Below are positions 5,647 to 5,663 of a stretch of DNA of 5,663 bases, one piece after another. Both the position numbers and the translations under genes were made by a program. This DNA comes from Firmicutes bacterium UBA4975 (GTDB lineage Bacteria; Bacillota; Proteinivoracia; UBA4975). The notes under the pieces are model-generated. The model saw nothing but the letters and a program-made list of their open reading frames with translations, did no database searches and was not told where the DNA came from. The number at the start of each line of letters is the position of its first letter. Position 1 is the stretch's first letter. The DNA lies in NCBI GenBank assembly GCA_002397155.1, contig DGZR01000042.1, forward strand, positions 1,841 to 7,503, in the 5' to 3' direction.

Positions 5647-5663
5647 AGTCGCTTCCCCCACGG
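5643..5663 (+). CDS. Possible start of a next, translationally coupled gene (truncated)
   Basis: ATG at 5643 overlaps the TGA of the preceding gene as ATGA, a common arrangement in coupled operons, and reads MKSLPPR to the window edge. No clear ribosome binding site precedes it (only AAAAGAA). Seven codons are too few to identify anything. The same frame could instead be the continuation of the preceding gene after a slip in the C-run. Confidence 0.25.

Overview
The window is GC-rich, tightly packed, and coded entirely on the + strand. It most likely comes from a Gram-positive anaerobe of the Clostridia, perhaps a Moorella-, Desulfotomaculum- or Thermoanaerobacterales-like lineage. That placement is an inference from three things: glycine/betaine/sarcosine reductase genes, strong AGGAGG ribosome binding sites, and a SipW/TasA-type secretion locus.

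Region 1 (1-1942) is the end of a glycine-reductase operon. It holds the C-terminal half of GrdC, truncated by the window edge, and a complete GrdD whose GTG start lies 13 bases after the grdC stop. Together they form component C, which turns the carboxymethyl-selenoether-derived acetyl group into acetyl phosphate. An intrinsic terminator at 1909-1942 closes the operon.

Region 2 (1943-3190) is a single-gene unit encoding a membrane protein of the DUF3810 family with an HEMAH zinc-protease-like motif. It has a candidate promoter containing a perfect 14-bp palindrome, and it ends in a short GAAA-loop terminator that overlaps its stop codon.

Region 3 (3191-5663) is the most interesting part. 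A leader with three consecutive hairpins precedes three or more co-directional genes. The first encodes a SipW-type (ER-type Ser/His/Asp) signal peptidase fused at its N-terminus to a degenerate response-regulator receiver domain. The second encodes a six-cysteine TasA/camelysin-like protein with a SipW-type signal peptide. The third encodes a further, divergent TasA-like exported protein that ends in eight prolines encoded by a C-rich tract. No terminator is seen between these genes, so they probably form one operon. The natural reading is that the fused peptidase matures at least the TasA-like protein for display or assembly on the cell surface, possibly under cytoplasmic control through the pseudo-receiver. 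The operon appears to continue past the right edge of the window.

No tRNA, rRNA, CRISPR array, insertion sequence or transposase was seen, and no gene-free stretch exceeds about 175 bases.
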